Below are positions 1-8,479 of a DNA stretch of 50,152 bases, one piece after another. Within the stretch, counting starts at the first letter, position 1; each line of letters begins with the position of its first letter. The DNA is from Actinomycetes bacterium (lineage in GTDB: Bacteria > Actinomycetota > Actinomycetes > S36-B12 > UBA5976), in contig BJFU01000004.1 in the NCBI GenBank assembly GCA_014190035.1, forward strand, positions 1 through 50,152. Reading direction: 5' to 3'. Below the pieces are notes generated by a model. That model saw only the letters and a program-made list of their open reading frames with translations. It was not told where the DNA came from and made no database searches. The position numbers and the translations under genes are program-made.

Positions 1-1
1 C

Positions 2-1654
2 GCTTGGATGAGACGCGGTTTACCAAATAATGCTTTTGATGGTCGTCCTCATATTGCAATAGCAAACACAGCTTCTGATCTTGCTCCATGTAATTCTCAT
101 TTAAATGAAGTTATGGAATATGTAAAAAATGGTATTTGGGAAGCAGGTGGTGTTCCTTTAAATATGCCAGCTGTTTCTTTAGGTGAGACTCAAGTTCGCC
201 CAACTGCAATGTTGTGGCGCAACATGTCTGCCATGGCAACAGAAGAATTACTTCGCGCAAATCCAATTGATGGTGTTGTGTTACTCGGTGGTTGTGACAA
301 AACAATTCCAGCACTATTAATGGCAGCAGCTTCAGTAGATTTACCAGCAATTGTGGTTCCAGGTGGACCAATGCTTACTGGAACTTACAAAGGAAAACCT
401 TTAGGTTGCGGTACAGATGTTTGGAAATTCAGCGAAGAATTACGTGCTGGAAAAATGAGTGAAGAAGATTTCCTCAAATCAGAACAATCAATGATTAGAA
501 GTCGTGGACATTGCAACACCATGGGAACAGCTTCCACAATGGGTTGTGTTGCTGAAGCTCTAGGAATGACAATTCCAGGAGTTGCTGGAACTCCAGCACC
601 AGATTCAAGATTGTTACAAATTGCACAAGAAACTGGCAGATTAATAGTGCAAATGATTAAAGATGATCGAAAACCAAGTGATGTTATGACCAAGGGTTCA
701 TTTATTAACGCCATCGTTGCTCTTGCTGGAATTGGTGGTTCCACCAATGCGGTAGTTCATTTACTAGCAATTGCGGGTCGTTTAGGGATTAAATTAACTT
801 TGGATGATTTCGACAAAATCGGATCAAATGTTCCTCTACTTGCAAATTTGCAACCTGCTGGAACTCATTTAATGGAAGATTTCTTTAGAGCAGGTGGCCT
901 TCTTGCCTTACTCAAAGAATTAAAAGATTTGATGGATCCAAAGGCAATCACTGTTACAGGCAAACCCTTAGTTGATTATTTAGATGATGCAGAAATCTTT
1001 GATGAAACAGTAATTAGTAACAGAAGTAATCCTTTGAAGGATTCTGCAGGAATTGCTGTATTAAAAGGAAACCTTGCTCCCCTAGGCGCGGTTATCAAAC
1101 CAGCAGCAGCAAGTAAAGAATTACTAAAACACAAAGGCAAAGCCTTAGTGTTTGATTCCATTGAAGATTTCCATGCACGAATTGATGATCCAAACTTAGA
1201 TGTTGATAAAGATTCAGTTTTAGTTTTAAGAGGATGTGGTCCTAAGGGATATCCGGGAATGCCTGAAGTTGCCAACATGCCAATGCCACAAAAACTTCTT
1301 TCTCAAGGCGTTAGAGACATGGTCAGAATTTGTGATGGACGTATGAGTGGCACTGCTTATGGCACAGTGATTTTGCATGTTGCCCCAGAAGCAGCAGCAT
1401 TTGGTCCTTTAGCTTTAATTCAAACAGGAGACGTTATTTCTCTTGATGTTGAGAAAAGAACCTTAAACGTAGAGCTAACTGATGAAGAATTAAAAAATAG
1501 AAAACCAAGTCAAAAGATGCTCGATTCGTTAGCAAAACCAGATCGTGGTTGGCAAAAGTTGTATGTAGAACATGTAAACCAAGCAGATACTGGTGCTGAT
1601 TTAGATTTCCTAGTGGGATCAAGTGGATCCCAGGTGTTGCGTGAATCGCACTAA
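2..1654 (+). CDS. IlvD/Edd-family dehydratase, probably a sugar-acid (arabonate/xylonate-type) dehydratase; 5' end outside the window
   Basis: Fe-S dehydratase that removes water from an aldonic acid or dihydroxy acid to give a 2-keto-3-deoxy product. The frame is open to the left edge (Ala-Trp precede the first Met at 8), so the N-terminus is missing. Three cysteines fit the [2Fe-2S] ligands of the family: APCN (Cys28 from the Met at 8), GGCDKT (Cys96) and GHCNTMGTAST (Cys169). The third motif has the GHCNTMGTA form seen in arabonate/xylonate dehydratases rather than the GACGGMYTAN form of biosynthetic IlvD. The C-terminus (GWQKLYVEHVNQAD) also fits the sugar-acid branch. The next gene starts inside this one, so the two are probably cotranscribed. 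The family call is firm. The substrate is inferred, and dihydroxy-acid dehydratase remains possible. Confidence 0.8.
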   Translation, partial: AWMRRGLPNNAFDGRPHIAIANTASDLAPCNSHLNEVMEYVKNGIWEAGGVPLNMPAVSLGETQVRPTAMLWRNMSAMATEELLRANPIDGVVLLGGCDKTIPALLMAAASVDLPAIVVPGGPMLTGTYKGKPLGCGTDVWKFSEELRAGKMSEEDFLKSEQSMIRSRGHCNTMGTASTMGCVAEALGMTIPGVAGTPAPDSRLLQIAQETGRLIVQMIKDDRKPSDVMTKGSFINAIVALAGIGGSTNAVVHLLAIAGRLGIKLTLDDFDKIGSNVPLLANLQPAGTHLMEDFFRAGGLLALLKELKDLMDPKAITVTGKPLVDYLDDAEIFDETVISNRSNPLKDSAGIAVLKGNLAPLGAVIKPAAASKELLKHKGKALVFDSIEDFHARIDDPNLDVDKDSVLVLRGCGPKGYPGMPEVANMPMPQKLLSQGVRDMVRICDGRMSGTAYGTVILHVAPEAAAFGPLALIQTGDVISLDVEKRTLNVELTDEELKNRKPSQKMLDSLAKPDRGWQKLYVEHVNQADTGADLDFLVGSSGSQVLRESH

Positions 1655-4421
1655 GAACGTCAACCAGTCTTTACTTGACGATTTAAAAAAAGTTCTGCCT
1701 GACCAAATTACTGATTCCCTCTTTGATCGAGTAAGTATTGCCAATGATGCTTCTCACTACTTATTAACACCCACCATGGTGGCAAAGCCAAAAACAGCTC
1801 AGCAGATGTCAGAGATATTTAAAATCACCCAAAAACATGATCTAGGCATAACTTTTCGATCAGGTGGTACTTCTTTAAGTGGACAATCTGTAACTGATTC
1901 TCTGCTTGTCGATACTAGAAAGAACTTTAAAGAAATTGAAGTTTTAGAAAATGGGCTCAAGGTAAGAGTTCAACCAGGTTTAACTGTTAATCGAGTAAAT
2001 GCCAGTTTAAGAAAATATGGTCGAAAATTAGGACCAGATCCAGCCAGTGAAATTGCCTGCACCATTGGTGGAGTAATTGCTAATAACTCAAGTGGGATGG
2101 CTTGTGGCACAGAATTCAATACCTACAAAACCATTTCTTCCCTGGTCTTTGTTTTGCCTTCCGGAACCCTGATTGATTCAAGTCAATCCGATGCTGATGA
2201 TCAGTTAAGAATTAAAGAACCAGAAATCTATGCAGGACTAATTGCTTTAAGAAAGAGAATCGTTGAAAAACCACAATTAGTGGAAAAAATAAAGAATGCC
2301 TACGCCATTAAAAACACTATGGGCTATGGCCTTAATTCATTTGTTGATTTTGAAAGACCCATAGATATTTTGACCCATTTAATTGTGGGCAGTGAAGGAA
2401 CACTTGCCTTTATTGCCGAAGCCACCTTTAATACCTTGCCCTTGTTATCAAAATCGGCCACCAGTTTGCTCATCTTTGATGAACTAGAACTTGCTACAAA
2501 GTCCCTTCCCACACTTAAAAACAGTGATGCTGCAGTAATTGAGCTTCTGGATATTTCTTCTCTCAAAGTTGCCCAAAGAGAACACATGGCTGACACTGTT
2601 TTAAAAGACTATGAGTTTAAAAATCATGCTGGACTGTTAATTGAATACCAAGCAGAAACTGAAACTCAACTTGATGCCTTAATAAATAATGCCCATCAAG
2701 TTTTTAAAGATCTTCCAATTAAAAGTGGTGAGTTAACAAAATCAGCAGAAATTAGAAATGAACTTTGGCATGCCCGCAAAGGTCTTTATGCCGCAGTTGC
2801 TGGCAACAGACCAAGTGGCACCACTGCCCTTTTGGAAGATATTTCTGTGCCCATGAAACATTTGCATGAAACCACCACTGTTTTAAGTGAGTTATTAAAG
2901 AAGCATCGTTATTTAGATTCAGTGATCTTTGGTCATGCCAAGGATGGCAATCTTCACTTCCTTCTTAATGAAAAATTCCATGATCCATCTTCTTTGCAGC
3001 GTTACGAAGACTTCACCCAAGACATGGTGGAACTGGTTTTGTCCCATGAAGGTTCCCTAAAAGCAGAACATGGCACAGGTCGAATCATGGCTCCATATGT
3101 GAAAAGACAATTTGGCGAAGAGCTATATCAAGTAATGGTTGATTTAAAGAAACTTATTGATAAAAGAAACATCCTCAACCCTGGAATCATCATCAATGAA
3201 AATGCCAACATTCATATTGAGAACCTGAAAGTATCTCCAGTAATTGATCAAGAAGTTGATAAGTGCGTGGAATGTGGCTATTGCGAAACGGTTTGTCCAA
3301 GTAAAGATTTAACTCTGACTCCTCGACAAAGAATAACTATCCGAAGAGTTAAAAAAGATGCAGAAAAAAATAACGACCAAGAATTACTCGATGCCATTAA
3401 TGCTAATTACGACTACCAAGCAATTGATACTTGTGCAGTAGATGGCATGTGCGCCACAGCTTGTCCCGTACATATCAATACCGGTGATCTTGTGAAAAGA
3501 CTTAGAAGTGAACAACAAAGCTTTGTTTCTCAAAGTATTGGCTCATTGGCTGCGAGCAAGTGGTCAGCAGCAACTAATTTACTTTCTGGTGTTTTAACCA
3601 CTGCTAAAAATATGCCTGCCCCACTGGTGGAATCAGTAAACAAAGTACTTCGCTCCATTAGTGGTGAAAATTCCATGCCGATGTGGAATAAGACTTTGCC
3701 TATTGGTGGCAAAGAGCGCTCATCTTTGAAATCAAATAATCCTGATTTGGTTTACTTTCCATCTTGTGTTAATTCCCTATATGGAGAAAGTGATATTCAA
3801 AAGGCCTTCTTGAATTTATGTGAAAAAGCAGGATTAAACGTATTGATTCCTGAAGGAATTCAAGATCTTTGCTGTGGCACTCCCTGGGCATCAAAAGGAT
3901 TAACCCAAGGCTATGAAGTTATGGCGCTAAAAACTAAAAAGGAAATCATGCGCCAAGTTACTAAAGAGAATTTGGTCGTAGTTTCTGATGCCACTTCCTG
4001 CACACATGGCTTAACCCAGATATTTGGGGAAACCCAAATCCCTGTTGTGGATGTTTTGCAATTTGTGAACGAGAGAATTCTTCCTAACTTGAAAATAAAA
4101 ACCAAGCTTTCCTCTTTGGCTCTTCATCCCACCTGTTCGGGGGTAGAACTAGGGATTAATAAACACATGACTTCATTAGCTGAAGCAATAAGTGAACAAG
4201 TAATAGTGCCCCTTGATTGGTCTTGCTGTGGTTTTGCCGGAGATCGAGGATTGCTTCATCCAGAACTCACCAAATCCGCTACTAAAACCCAAGCCCAAGA
4301 ATTAAGTGGTCATAAATATGTGGCCTATGCCTCTAGTAATAGGCCTTGCCAAATTGGGTTAAGTATTGCCACCGGTCAAAACTATGTTCACTTAATTGAA
4401 CTAGTCGACCAAGTTTCTTAA
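1641..4421 (+). CDS. FAD-binding/4Fe-4S fusion 2-hydroxyacid dehydrogenase (D-lactate or glycolate dehydrogenase type)
   Basis: About 926 residues in three parts. The N-terminal GlcD-like FAD-binding domain carries the PP-loop GGTSLSGQS near residue 77. The FAD-oxidase C-terminal domain contains GHAKDGNLH and EHGTGR. The last part is a GlpC/GlcF-like iron-sulfur region. Ferredoxin motifs are CVECGYCETVCP near residue 542 and CAVDGMCATACP near 598. Two CCG motifs lie near 743 and 860. This layout is that of respiratory D-lactate, glycolate or D-2-hydroxyglutarate dehydrogenases that pass electrons to quinone. I chose GTG 1641, overlapping the dehydratase by 14 bp; GTG 1623 is also possible. 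Coupling to a sugar-acid dehydratase makes glycolate or D-lactate reasonable substrates, but the sequence does not settle this. Confidence 0.85.
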   Translation: MNRTKNVNQSLLDDLKKVLPDQITDSLFDRVSIANDASHYLLTPTMVAKPKTAQQMSEIFKITQKHDLGITFRSGGTSLSGQSVTDSLLVDTRKNFKEIEVLENGLKVRVQPGLTVNRVNASLRKYGRKLGPDPASEIACTIGGVIANNSSGMACGTEFNTYKTISSLVFVLPSGTLIDSSQSDADDQLRIKEPEIYAGLIALRKRIVEKPQLVEKIKNAYAIKNTMGYGLNSFVDFERPIDILTHLIVGSEGTLAFIAEATFNTLPLLSKSATSLLIFDELELATKSLPTLKNSDAAVIELLDISSLKVAQREHMADTVLKDYEFKNHAGLLIEYQAETETQLDALINNAHQVFKDLPIKSGELTKSAEIRNELWHARKGLYAAVAGNRPSGTTALLEDISVPMKHLHETTTVLSELLKKHRYLDSVIFGHAKDGNLHFLLNEKFHDPSSLQRYEDFTQDMVELVLSHEGSLKAEHGTGRIMAPYVKRQFGEELYQVMVDLKKLIDKRNILNPGIIINENANIHIENLKVSPVIDQEVDKCVECGYCETVCPSKDLTLTPRQRITIRRVKKDAEKNNDQELLDAINANYDYQAIDTCAVDGMCATACPVHINTGDLVKRLRSEQQSFVSQSIGSLAASKWSAATNLLSGVLTTAKNMPAPLVESVNKVLRSISGENSMPMWNKTLPIGGKERSSLKSNNPDLVYFPSCVNSLYGESDIQKAFLNLCEKAGLNVLIPEGIQDLCCGTPWASKGLTQGYEVMALKTKKEIMRQVTKENLVVVSDATSCTHGLTQIFGETQIPVVDVLQFVNERILPNLKIKTKLSSLALHPTCSGVELGINKHMTSLAEAISEQVIVPLDWSCCGFAGDRGLLHPELTKSATKTQAQELSGHKYVAYASSNRPCQIGLSIATGQNYVHLIELVDQVS

Positions 4422-4449
4422 ATTCAAAGTTCACTAAACTAAAGCCTCC

Positions 4450-5742
4450 ATGTCTCAGCCTAAAAAACGCATCCGTATTGATATTTCTGCCTTAAGGGCA
4501 TCACGAGATTTTCGATTAGTTTTTTCAGCAGGAGTCATTTCCAATATCGGTTCCATGATGACCTATGTGGCAATGCCATTTCAGATCAAAGAATTAACCA
4601 ACTCCTACCTCTGGGTTGGGGCAGTGGGATTTGTGGAAACTGTGCCCCTAATAATTTTTGGTCTTTATGGCGGAGTACTTGCTGATGCTTTTGATCGCAA
4701 AAAAATGATTCTAATTTCAGAATTCGGGGCGATGCTGGTTTCTATCGGTTTGTTATTAAATGTGATCTCAGGTTTTAACTCCCCTGTTTTGATTCTGATT
4801 CTGGCCATGATTTTTGCTGCCACCGATGGCATCTTTCGACCAGCAGTAGATGCCATGATTCCCCAAGTTGTGCCTTATCAAAAACTTCCTTCTGCTGGAG
4901 CCCTAAATTCTTTGCGCCATCAAACCTCTTCCATTGCCGGTCCCATGATCGGAGGCATCATTTTGGCATCCGGTGGAATTGCTTTTGCTTATTCTTTGGA
5001 TGTTTTATCTTTTGTAGTTTCTTTATTTTTATTAATCAGAATAAATTCTGCCAAACCAATTCACGGTGCTGAAAAACCATCACTTCATCGAATCAAAGAA
5101 GGCATCAAATATGCCTTATCCCGTAAGGATTTATTGGGCACCTACCTAGTTGATCTTTCTGCCATGTTCTTTGCTTTTCCATATGCCTTGTTTCCATTCG
5201 TAGCAGATGAATTAGGTGGTGCCTGGACTCTTGGTTTTCTCTACGCTGCCATCCCAGCTGGTGCATTAATTGCCACATTGACAAGTGGTTGGTCCAATCA
5301 TGTATCTCGACATGGACGAATCATTGCCTTTGCTGCTGCAGGTTGGGGTTTTGGAATTGTGTTGTTTGGTTTAGTGCACTCTTTGTTTTTTGCAATCATT
5401 GGTTTGATGATCGCTGGCTTCTTTGATCAAATCTCAGCCATATTTAGAGGTCTTATTTGGAACCAATCAATACCTGATCACCTGCGAGGACGCCTTGCCT
5501 CGATTGAAATGTTGAGCTATTCGGTTGGACCGCAGATGGGACAGGTGCGAGGTGCACTTTTTGCACGCGCTTTTGGACTGGAATTCTCATTAATTTCCGG
5601 TGGAATATTAACAATTATTGCATCTGCATTAGTTAGCGGAATGTTAAAAGATTTCTATAAATATGATGTAAATACCAATGTTTTTGCAAAAAAATTAAAA
5701 GATTTTCGTGAAAAAAATGCAAAAATTGACCACAATATATAG
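4450..5742 (+). CDS. MFS transporter, DHA3/EntS-like exporter
   Basis: 430-residue integral membrane protein with about 12 hydrophobic segments. The cytoplasmic loop motif between segments 2 and 3 (GGVLADAFDRKK, near residues 75-86) is the MFS signature. GLIWNQSIPDHLRGRLASIEM in the second half is typical of the EntS/DHA3 branch, which exports small molecules such as siderophores or drugs. It follows the 2-hydroxyacid dehydrogenase by 28 bp on the same strand and may share its transcript. The lysine-rich C-terminal 40 residues are presumably cytoplasmic. The substrate cannot be inferred from the sequence. No terminator-like hairpin follows the stop codon. Confidence 0.8.
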   Translation: MSQPKKRIRIDISALRASRDFRLVFSAGVISNIGSMMTYVAMPFQIKELTNSYLWVGAVGFVETVPLIIFGLYGGVLADAFDRKKMILISEFGAMLVSIGLLLNVISGFNSPVLILILAMIFAATDGIFRPAVDAMIPQVVPYQKLPSAGALNSLRHQTSSIAGPMIGGIILASGGIAFAYSLDVLSFVVSLFLLIRINSAKPIHGAEKPSLHRIKEGIKYALSRKDLLGTYLVDLSAMFFAFPYALFPFVADELGGAWTLGFLYAAIPAGALIATLTSGWSNHVSRHGRIIAFAAAGWGFGIVLFGLVHSLFFAIIGLMIAGFFDQISAIFRGLIWNQSIPDHLRGRLASIEMLSYSVGPQMGQVRGALFARAFGLEFSLISGGILTIIASALVSGMLKDFYKYDVNTNVFAKKLKDFREKNAKIDHNI

Positions 5743-6014
5743 CACTTTTTTCACACTTATATATTTAATGTGAATAATGTGACTTGGCAAAAACCCCCTC
5801 TGACCTGCGAAAATGCACCCTTTTTTCAATTATTTTTAATTAAATTATTAACAAAAAATTTGTGTTTAAAACATTAAAAATTAGTGAAAAAATAGTTGCG
5901 ACACGGCGTGTCAAAATACGCGCTACATAGTGACAATATGCATTTCTTCTGGAACGATTGTTCTTAACGTTCTTCTGTGATTTCCGGAACAGAAGACACT
6001 CGCCAGGAGGAATT
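5743..6014 (+). promoter_or_regulatory. A+T-rich upstream region and leader of the basic repeat protein
   Basis: This 272-bp non-coding stretch precedes the basic-protein gene. A short imperfect palindrome, GACAC-GGC-GTGTC, lies at 5900-5912. A weak promoter could use TGTCAA (5909-5914) and GACAAT (5932-5937) with a 17-bp spacer. A leader hairpin follows: an 8-bp perfect stem, TCTTCTGT at 5971-5978 with ACAGAAGA at 5989-5996 and a 10-nt loop. A full AGGAGG Shine-Dalgarno sits at 6005-6010. The hairpin and Shine-Dalgarno are read directly. The promoter assignment is uncertain. Confidence 0.4.
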
Positions 6015-6242
6015 GTGGCTAAAAGAAGAAAAAAAGCAGCAAAGAAAGCAGCACCAAAGCGCCGTCGTAAGAAGGCAGCAGCTGCACCAAAGCGCCGTCG
6101 TCGTAAAAAAGCAGCAAAAGCTGCTCCAAAGCGTCGTCGTCGTAAAAAAGCTGCAAAGAAAGCTGCACCAAAGCGCCGTCGTCGTAAAAAAGCAGCAAAA
6201 GCTGCTCCAAAGCGTCGTCGTCGTCGTAAAAAAGCTGCGTAA
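6015..6242 (+). CDS. Very basic Arg/Lys/Ala repeat protein, probably nucleic-acid binding
   Basis: 75-residue protein made almost only of Arg, Lys, Ala and Pro. It consists of five imperfect copies of a unit near APKRRRRKKAAK, with alternating AAK and AAKKA linkers and three to five consecutive arginines per copy. Start GTG 6015 is chosen because AGGAGG lies at 6005-6010; the longer frame opening at 5958 lacks such a site. It has no globular domain, signal peptide or membrane segment. Composition resembles the tails of actinobacterial HU and histone H1-like proteins, so nucleoid or RNA binding is the natural inference. A strong terminator follows, and the gene stands alone, so it looks independently and strongly expressed. 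I do not recognise a named family. It is unlikely to be a chance frame, because the repeat unit, start signal and terminator agree. Confidence 0.8.
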   Translation: MAKRRKKAAKKAAPKRRRKKAAAAPKRRRRKKAAKAAPKRRRRKKAAKKAAPKRRRRKKAAKAAPKRRRRRKKAA

Positions 6243-6260
6243 CCTTTACAGGTTTGCTAG

Positions 6261-6291
6261 AAAAACCCCGGTGCTTGCACCGGGGTTTTTT
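6261..6291 (+). terminator. Rho-independent terminator after the basic repeat gene
   Basis: Perfect hairpin CCCCGGTG-CTTG-CACCGGGG (6266-6285) is followed by T5 at 6286-6290 and preceded by A5 at 6261-6265, so it could work in both directions. It lies 19 bp after the stop codon. On the opposite strand it would also end transcription from the small membrane-protein gene at 6310-6558. Confidence 0.9.
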
Positions 6292-6309
6292 ATATGTCTA
6301 TATAAATAG

Positions 6310-6558
6310 TTAAGAAATCCGGCGGCGATATATCGCCCAGATCCCACAAGCAATGGCAAAGACGCCCATCAGTCTGGCACCTATTCCAATTGAAAGACCG
6401 GCTAACCAGATTCCGGTGATTATCGCCAAAGAGCCAAAGAAGAAAGTCAAAATCCTGGCCCACATTTTCTTGCTAGCAAATGAGAAGGCAATGGCAATTG
6501 GACCGAATAAAAGTACTGACAAAAGTATCAGGCTCACAAGAAGCGCTAAAGATTCCAT
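6310..6558 (-). CDS. Small hydrophobic membrane protein of unknown function
   Basis: 82-residue protein beginning MESLALLVSLILL. Two to three hydrophobic segments (about residues 3-24, 30-47 and 50-76) end in a basic tail, YRRRIS. I used the ATG at 6558 because the upstream extension of the frame is low-complexity and lies over the protease signal-peptide region on the other strand. No Shine-Dalgarno is evident. It is transcribed divergently from the protease, with only 19 bp between the two starts, and shares the bidirectional terminator at 6261-6291. I do not recognise a family. An ordinary small integral membrane protein is as likely as any specific role. Confidence 0.5.
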   Translation of the reverse strand: MESLALLVSLILLSVLLFGPIAIAFSFASKKMWARILTFFFGSLAIITGIWLAGLSIGIGARLMGVFAIACGIWAIYRRRIS

Positions 6559-6577
6559 TAAAGTAGTCTTACAGCAG

Positions 6578-7633
6578 ATGAAAAAAATATCTAGTGCATT
6601 TATCGCAATTTTCACCTTATTTATAGGTCTTATTTCAACTCCCGCAAATGCTGTTGTTGGTGGAGCAGATGCCACAGGATCAGGCTTTGTGGTTGCAGTT
6701 CGCGTTGATTTGCCTGGAGATTTGCAAACTGCATGTACTGGTGGTTTATGGAAACCAAAGATAGTTGTCACTGCTGCTCACTGTGTTGTCGCTGAAGGAA
6801 CTTCCACGGTTGCCAATGCCTCCGAGGTTCATGTTTATGCCCAAGGAGCAAACGTTTCAGGAGCACGACCTGCAGCAAATACAACAGCAATTATTTTGAC
6901 TGGCGGATATTCCAATTCCAGCACCGGATTTGTGGAAGCAAATGATTTAGCGTTTCTGATTCTGGATAAAGAAATTGGCACTCCCCTGATCTCTCGTTTA
7001 GCTAGCGAATCCGAAGCTGCTGCTGCCACAGTCTTGGGTAAAAAAATGAACTTTTTTGGCTATGGCCAAACGGCAAAAGTAAGTGATGTTTCCTTGATCC
7101 CGCTAACTCTTTCCCAAACCCCATTTCAGTTCTTAGGTGGCAAGACTTATCTATATGGCAAATCAGCAACAGGAACAGGTGCTTGCTTTGGAGACAGTGG
7201 TGGTCCAGTTATTTTGCAAACCGAAACTGAAAACCTTTTAATTGGACCAGTTGCAGGAGGCAGTGGATCTCCTTGTTATCCAGAAATAAAAGAGCGTGCA
7301 GTGTTGGGACTAGTTGCCAGTAATTTCACAGCGCTAGTTAAAACTGCCCTTACAACCGCAGGTTATTCAGCAGATGAAGCCTTTACAACTCCTAGACCAA
7401 GTCTTAATAAGGGCACTTTCACTGCCAAAACTGTTCTTAAAAAGATCGGGGTTACTACCTCTGGTTCTACCAATGTCAGATTTGTGGGAGTAAAAGCAAA
7501 ACCTAAGAATGCTTGTGTTGCTACCGCAACTTCAGTAATAGTTAATGCCAAGGGAACTTGTACCTTGACCTTTACTGTTAAAAAATCAGGCAAAACTGCA
7601 AGGACTGCAAAAACAACTTTCGATATTGGCTAG
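6578..7633 (+). CDS. Secreted chymotrypsin-fold (S1A) serine protease
   Basis: 351 residues. The signal peptide is residues 1-25 and ends ANA. The mature protein would begin VVGG. The catalytic triad is His68 (TAAHC), Asp123 (NDLA) and Ser207 (GDSGGP). Cys53 and Cys69 fit the conserved histidine-loop disulfide. The residue six before the catalytic serine is Gly201, not Asp, so specificity should not be for Arg/Lys. A beta-rich C-terminal domain of about 85 residues, with a Cys pair (KNACVA and KGTCTL), follows the protease domain; it is probably Ig-like and may attach to surfaces or substrates. The start at 6578 is set by the signal peptide; the longer frame from 6353 runs through the opposite gene. 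It acts outside the membrane. No propeptide is visible. Confidence 0.88.
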   Translation: MKKISSAFIAIFTLFIGLISTPANAVVGGADATGSGFVVAVRVDLPGDLQTACTGGLWKPKIVVTAAHCVVAEGTSTVANASEVHVYAQGANVSGARPAANTTAIILTGGYSNSSTGFVEANDLAFLILDKEIGTPLISRLASESEAAAATVLGKKMNFFGYGQTAKVSDVSLIPLTLSQTPFQFLGGKTYLYGKSATGTGACFGDSGGPVILQTETENLLIGPVAGGSGSPCYPEIKERAVLGLVASNFTALVKTALTTAGYSADEAFTTPRPSLNKGTFTAKTVLKKIGVTTSGSTNVRFVGVKAKPKNACVATATSVIVNAKGTCTLTFTVKKSGKTARTAKTTFDIG

Positions 7634-7645
7634 GTTTATTTTCCT

Positions 7646-8479
7646 ATGAGCACCACTTTTAAAACAGTTCCAGTAAATATCCCTCGTCCTGAATATGTGG
7701 GCAAGAAAGCCCCTACTGCCTATAAAGGAAGCGATGTTCAGACTTCTGAAGTAATAGAGAAAATGCGCATTGCAGGAACTATTGCAGCTGATGCCATGCA
7801 TTTAGCTGGATCTCAAATAAAAGATGGCATGACCACAGAAGATTTAGATGCGATCGTGCACGAATACATCTGCGATCAAGGCGCTTATCCTTCCACTCTT
7901 GGTTATCGAGGGTTTCCTAAATCTTTATGCACCTCAATTAATGAAGTAATTTGTCATGGAATTCCATCAGAGCAAATAATCAGAGAAGGAGACATCGTCA
8001 ATCTTGATGTCACTGCTTATAAAGATGGGGTTCATGGAGATACCAATTACACCTTCTTAGTAGGAGAGGTAAAAGAAGAAGTAAAACTTCTGGTGGAAAG
8101 AACTAAAGAAGCTCTAGATCGAGCAATCCAAGCCGTAACTCCGGGAAGACCAATCAATGTAATTGGTCGAGTAATTGAAAGTTATGCCAAAAGATTTAAC
8201 TACGGTGTGGTCAGAGATTTCACAGGCCATGGTGTGCACACCTCATTTCACTCAGGATTAGTTATTCCTCATTTTGATGATCCAACTGCCACTCAGTTAA
8301 TGCAAGAAGGAATGACTTTCACAATCGAGCCCATGCTTAATTTAGGAACCCATGATTACGACATCTTGGATGACACTTGGACTGTGTTAACAAAGGATAG
8401 AAAGATGTCTGCCCAGTTTGAGCACACGCTTGTGGTGACTAAAACTGGGGCAGACATTCTTACATTGCCTTCTAGTTAA
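7646..8479 (+). CDS. map: Methionine aminopeptidase, type I
   Basis: Removes the N-terminal methionine from new proteins. 277 residues, with an N-terminal extension of about 40 residues before the catalytic domain, as in the longer actinobacterial MapB forms. Metal ligands are visible in order: Asp in [10 protein letters not shown], Asp in HGDTNYTF, His in [11 protein letters not shown], Glu in TIEPML and Glu in FEHTLVV. It starts 12 bp after the protease gene on the same strand and may be read from the same transcript. Its 3' end overlaps the convergent SCO2322-like gene by 8 bp. Identification is firm. Confidence 0.95.
   Translation: MSTTFKTVPVNIPRPEYVGKKAPTAYKGSDVQTSEVIEKMRIAGTIAADAMHLAGSQIKDGMTTEDLDAIVHEYICDQGAYPSTLGYRGFPKSLCTSINEVICHGIPSEQIIREGDIVNLDVTAYKDGVHGDTNYTFLVGEVKEEVKLLVERTKEALDRAIQAVTPGRPINVIGRVIESYAKRFNYGVVRDFTGHGVHTSFHSGLVIPHFDDPTATQLMQEGMTFTIEPMLNLGTHDYDILDDTWTVLTKDRKMSAQFEHTLVVTKTGADILTLPSS

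Noticed and set aside
6040-6240. Tandem DNA repeats resembling a minisatellite or short CRISPR-like array
   Set aside because: The repeats are in frame, contiguous without spacers and preceded by a strong ribosome site, so they are the codons of the Arg/Lys repeat protein.
5977-6309. Overlapping 110-residue plus-strand frame with Gln/Val-rich repeats
   Set aside because: It is the frame-shifted reading of the basic-protein repeats, has no ribosome site and runs through the terminator.
6353-6577. N-terminal extension of the protease frame
   Set aside because: It lies opposite the small membrane-protein gene and precedes a complete signal peptide starting at 6578.
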